Assembly: GCA_014380255.1 (NCBI GenBank) | Contig: JACMKG010000222.1 | Span: 1-7,909 of the forward strand | DNA length: 7,909 nt | Reading direction: 5' to 3' | Source: Prolixibacteraceae bacterium | GTDB taxonomy: Bacteria > Bacteroidota > Bacteroidia > Bacteroidales > Prolixibacteraceae | Shown here: positions 6,968-7,909 of the stretch, piece by piece | How the letters are laid out: every line of letters begins with the position of its first letter | Position numbering within the stretch: position 1 is the stretch's first letter | Translations under genes and position numbers: made by a program | Notes under the pieces: generated by a model | Database searches by the model: none | Told to the model about the DNA's origin: nothing | What the model saw: only the letters and a program-made list of their open reading frames with translations

Positions 6968-7909
6968 TTAAAAGTCAAGGTTTAAACCAAGAGAGAACAC
7001 CATTGGACGAGGATAGATGACATTATCGACACCTACATTGTTCATGTCCGAAGGGGAATACTCAGGATCCAGTCCTGAATACTTTGTAATGACAAATACA
7101 TTCTGGACATTGGCCGTAATACGCAGTTCAGAGGTCCTGTCACTGAATATTTTACCTGCATTGTACCCTATGTTGATATTATCCAAACGGAAGAAAGAGG
7201 CATTCTCAATGTAATAATCCGACAGATACTGCATGTTGTTGAAACGGGTATTCAGATAATCAACCGAAGCATTTCTGATGTAAAGCATCGGATCCTTCAA
7301 GGCCCTTGCCGTACCGTTGTTTGCATTAAAGTTATTGTACAGGTAATTGCCCACCATGGCATGGCCTACCAAACCTAAAGTCCATTTCTTATAATTGACC
7401 TGCGTGTTCACGCCAATCATGAAATCGGGAGCTGGTTTTTTATAGTAGTACCGGTCGGCATCATTAATCTGTCCATCGCGGTTGATATCCTCATACAAGC
7501 CTTCGATGGGAGCACCTGTTGCATTATCATACACCTGCTTGTATACAAAAAAAGTATTGGGAGAATAACCTACCGCATGTTTACCAATTCTGTTTCCTGT
7601 ACCTCCCTGGACATTGCCCACATCGATCCCTTTATAACCGGGAATATTGTTTTTCAGCAGTTTGGTAATTTCCGTTTCATTGTAAGTGACGTTAAATCCA
7701 AGGTTCCATGAAAAGTCTTTTGTCATTACAGGAATGGTGTTGATGACAAACTCAGCACCCTTGTTTTCCATGTTGCCCACGTTGGTCAGCAAAGCGATAT
7801 CAAAGTTGGCACCCGGAGCAATAGGTACTACGCTCAGAAGGTCCTCGGTCTTCTTGTTGTAAAGGTCCACGCTTCCTGAAATACGGCCATTGATAAAACC
7901 AAAATCCAA
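6968..7909 (-). CDS. susC: SusC-type TonB-dependent outer-membrane transporter, C-terminal 313 residues
   Basis: C-terminal third of a TonB-dependent beta-barrel transporter that imports oligosaccharides with its SusD partner. The frame is open to the right edge; the TTG there is an internal Leu codon, not a start, because family members are usually about 1000 residues and the plug, TonB box and N-terminal carboxypeptidase-like domain are missing. Visible SusC features: GRISGSVDLYNKKTEDLL near the start, NKGAEFVIN (alternating barrel strand), the DINRDGQINDAD turn (residues 141-152 of the visible part), repeated amphipathic strands with FFRLDNINIGYN, the late NVQNVFVITKYSGLDPE segment, and a final strand ending in Phe (LGLNLDF), the outer-membrane assembly signal. 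susD begins 17 nt after the stop codon. The family is certain; starch specificity comes from the neighbouring genes rather than from this fragment. Confidence 0.95.
   Translation of the reverse strand: MDFGFINGRISGSVDLYNKKTEDLLSVVPIAPGANFDIALLTNVGNMENKGAEFVINTIPVMTKDFSWNLGFNVTYNETEITKLLKNNIPGYKGIDVGNVQGGTGNRIGKHAVGYSPNTFFVYKQVYDNATGAPIEGLYEDINRDGQINDADRYYYKKPAPDFMIGVNTQVNYKKWTLGLVGHAMVGNYLYNNFNANNGTARALKDPMLYIRNASVDYLNTRFNNMQYLSDYYIENASFFRLDNINIGYNAGKIFSDRTSELRITANVQNVFVITKYSGLDPEYSPSDMNNVGVDNVIYPRPMVFSLGLNLDF

Noticed and set aside
7907..7909. TTG at the right edge as the start of a complete 313-residue protein
   Set aside because: The encoded segment matches the interior of a SusC barrel, so the codon is an internal Leu and the gene continues outside the window.

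Overview
The window is part of a polysaccharide utilization locus of the starch (Sus) type, from a member of the Bacteroidota. All five supported genes lie on the minus strand, so the transcriptional order runs from the right edge to the left: a SusC-type TonB-dependent transporter (C-terminal third only), a SusD-type glycan-binding lipoprotein, a short SusE-like lipoprotein, a long SusF/SusE-like lipoprotein, and a large GH13 alpha-amylase that runs off the left edge. The assignment rests on the adjacent susC/susD pair, lipoprotein signal peptides with acidic/lysine surface-export signals, AT-rich leaders without Shine-Dalgarno sequences, and a C-terminal type IX secretion (T9SS) sorting domain on the amylase. 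I cannot name a genus. The T9SS tag suggests a T9SS-bearing lineage rather than typical gut Bacteroides.

Layout: 7909-6968 susC 3' part; 17-nt gap; 6950-5322 susD; 25-nt gap; 5296-4463 susE-like; 28-nt gap; 4434-2749 susF-like; a strong hairpin with a U-tract at 2735-2691; 2681-1 alpha-amylase, incomplete at its C-terminus. The short gaps indicate one susCDEF-like operon, with the amylase behind a terminator or attenuator. No stretch longer than about 70 bases lacks a gene, and I saw no RNA genes, insertion sequences, CRISPR arrays or attachment sites.

Inferred working model: the secreted, probably surface-attached amylase cuts starch or a related alpha-glucan outside the cell. The SusE/F-like lipoproteins hold the polymer through four predicted C-terminal carbohydrate-binding modules. 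SusD and SusC then take up maltooligosaccharides across the outer membrane using TonB energy.

This is a recognisable Sus system, not a wholly new one. Its notable differences from the Bacteroides thetaiotaomicron model are a T9SS-tagged amylase instead of a SusG lipoprotein, a different distribution of binding modules (one in the SusE-like protein, three in the SusF-like protein, which also has an extra N-terminal beta-sandwich), and a hairpin that leaves no room for an ordinary promoter before the amylase.
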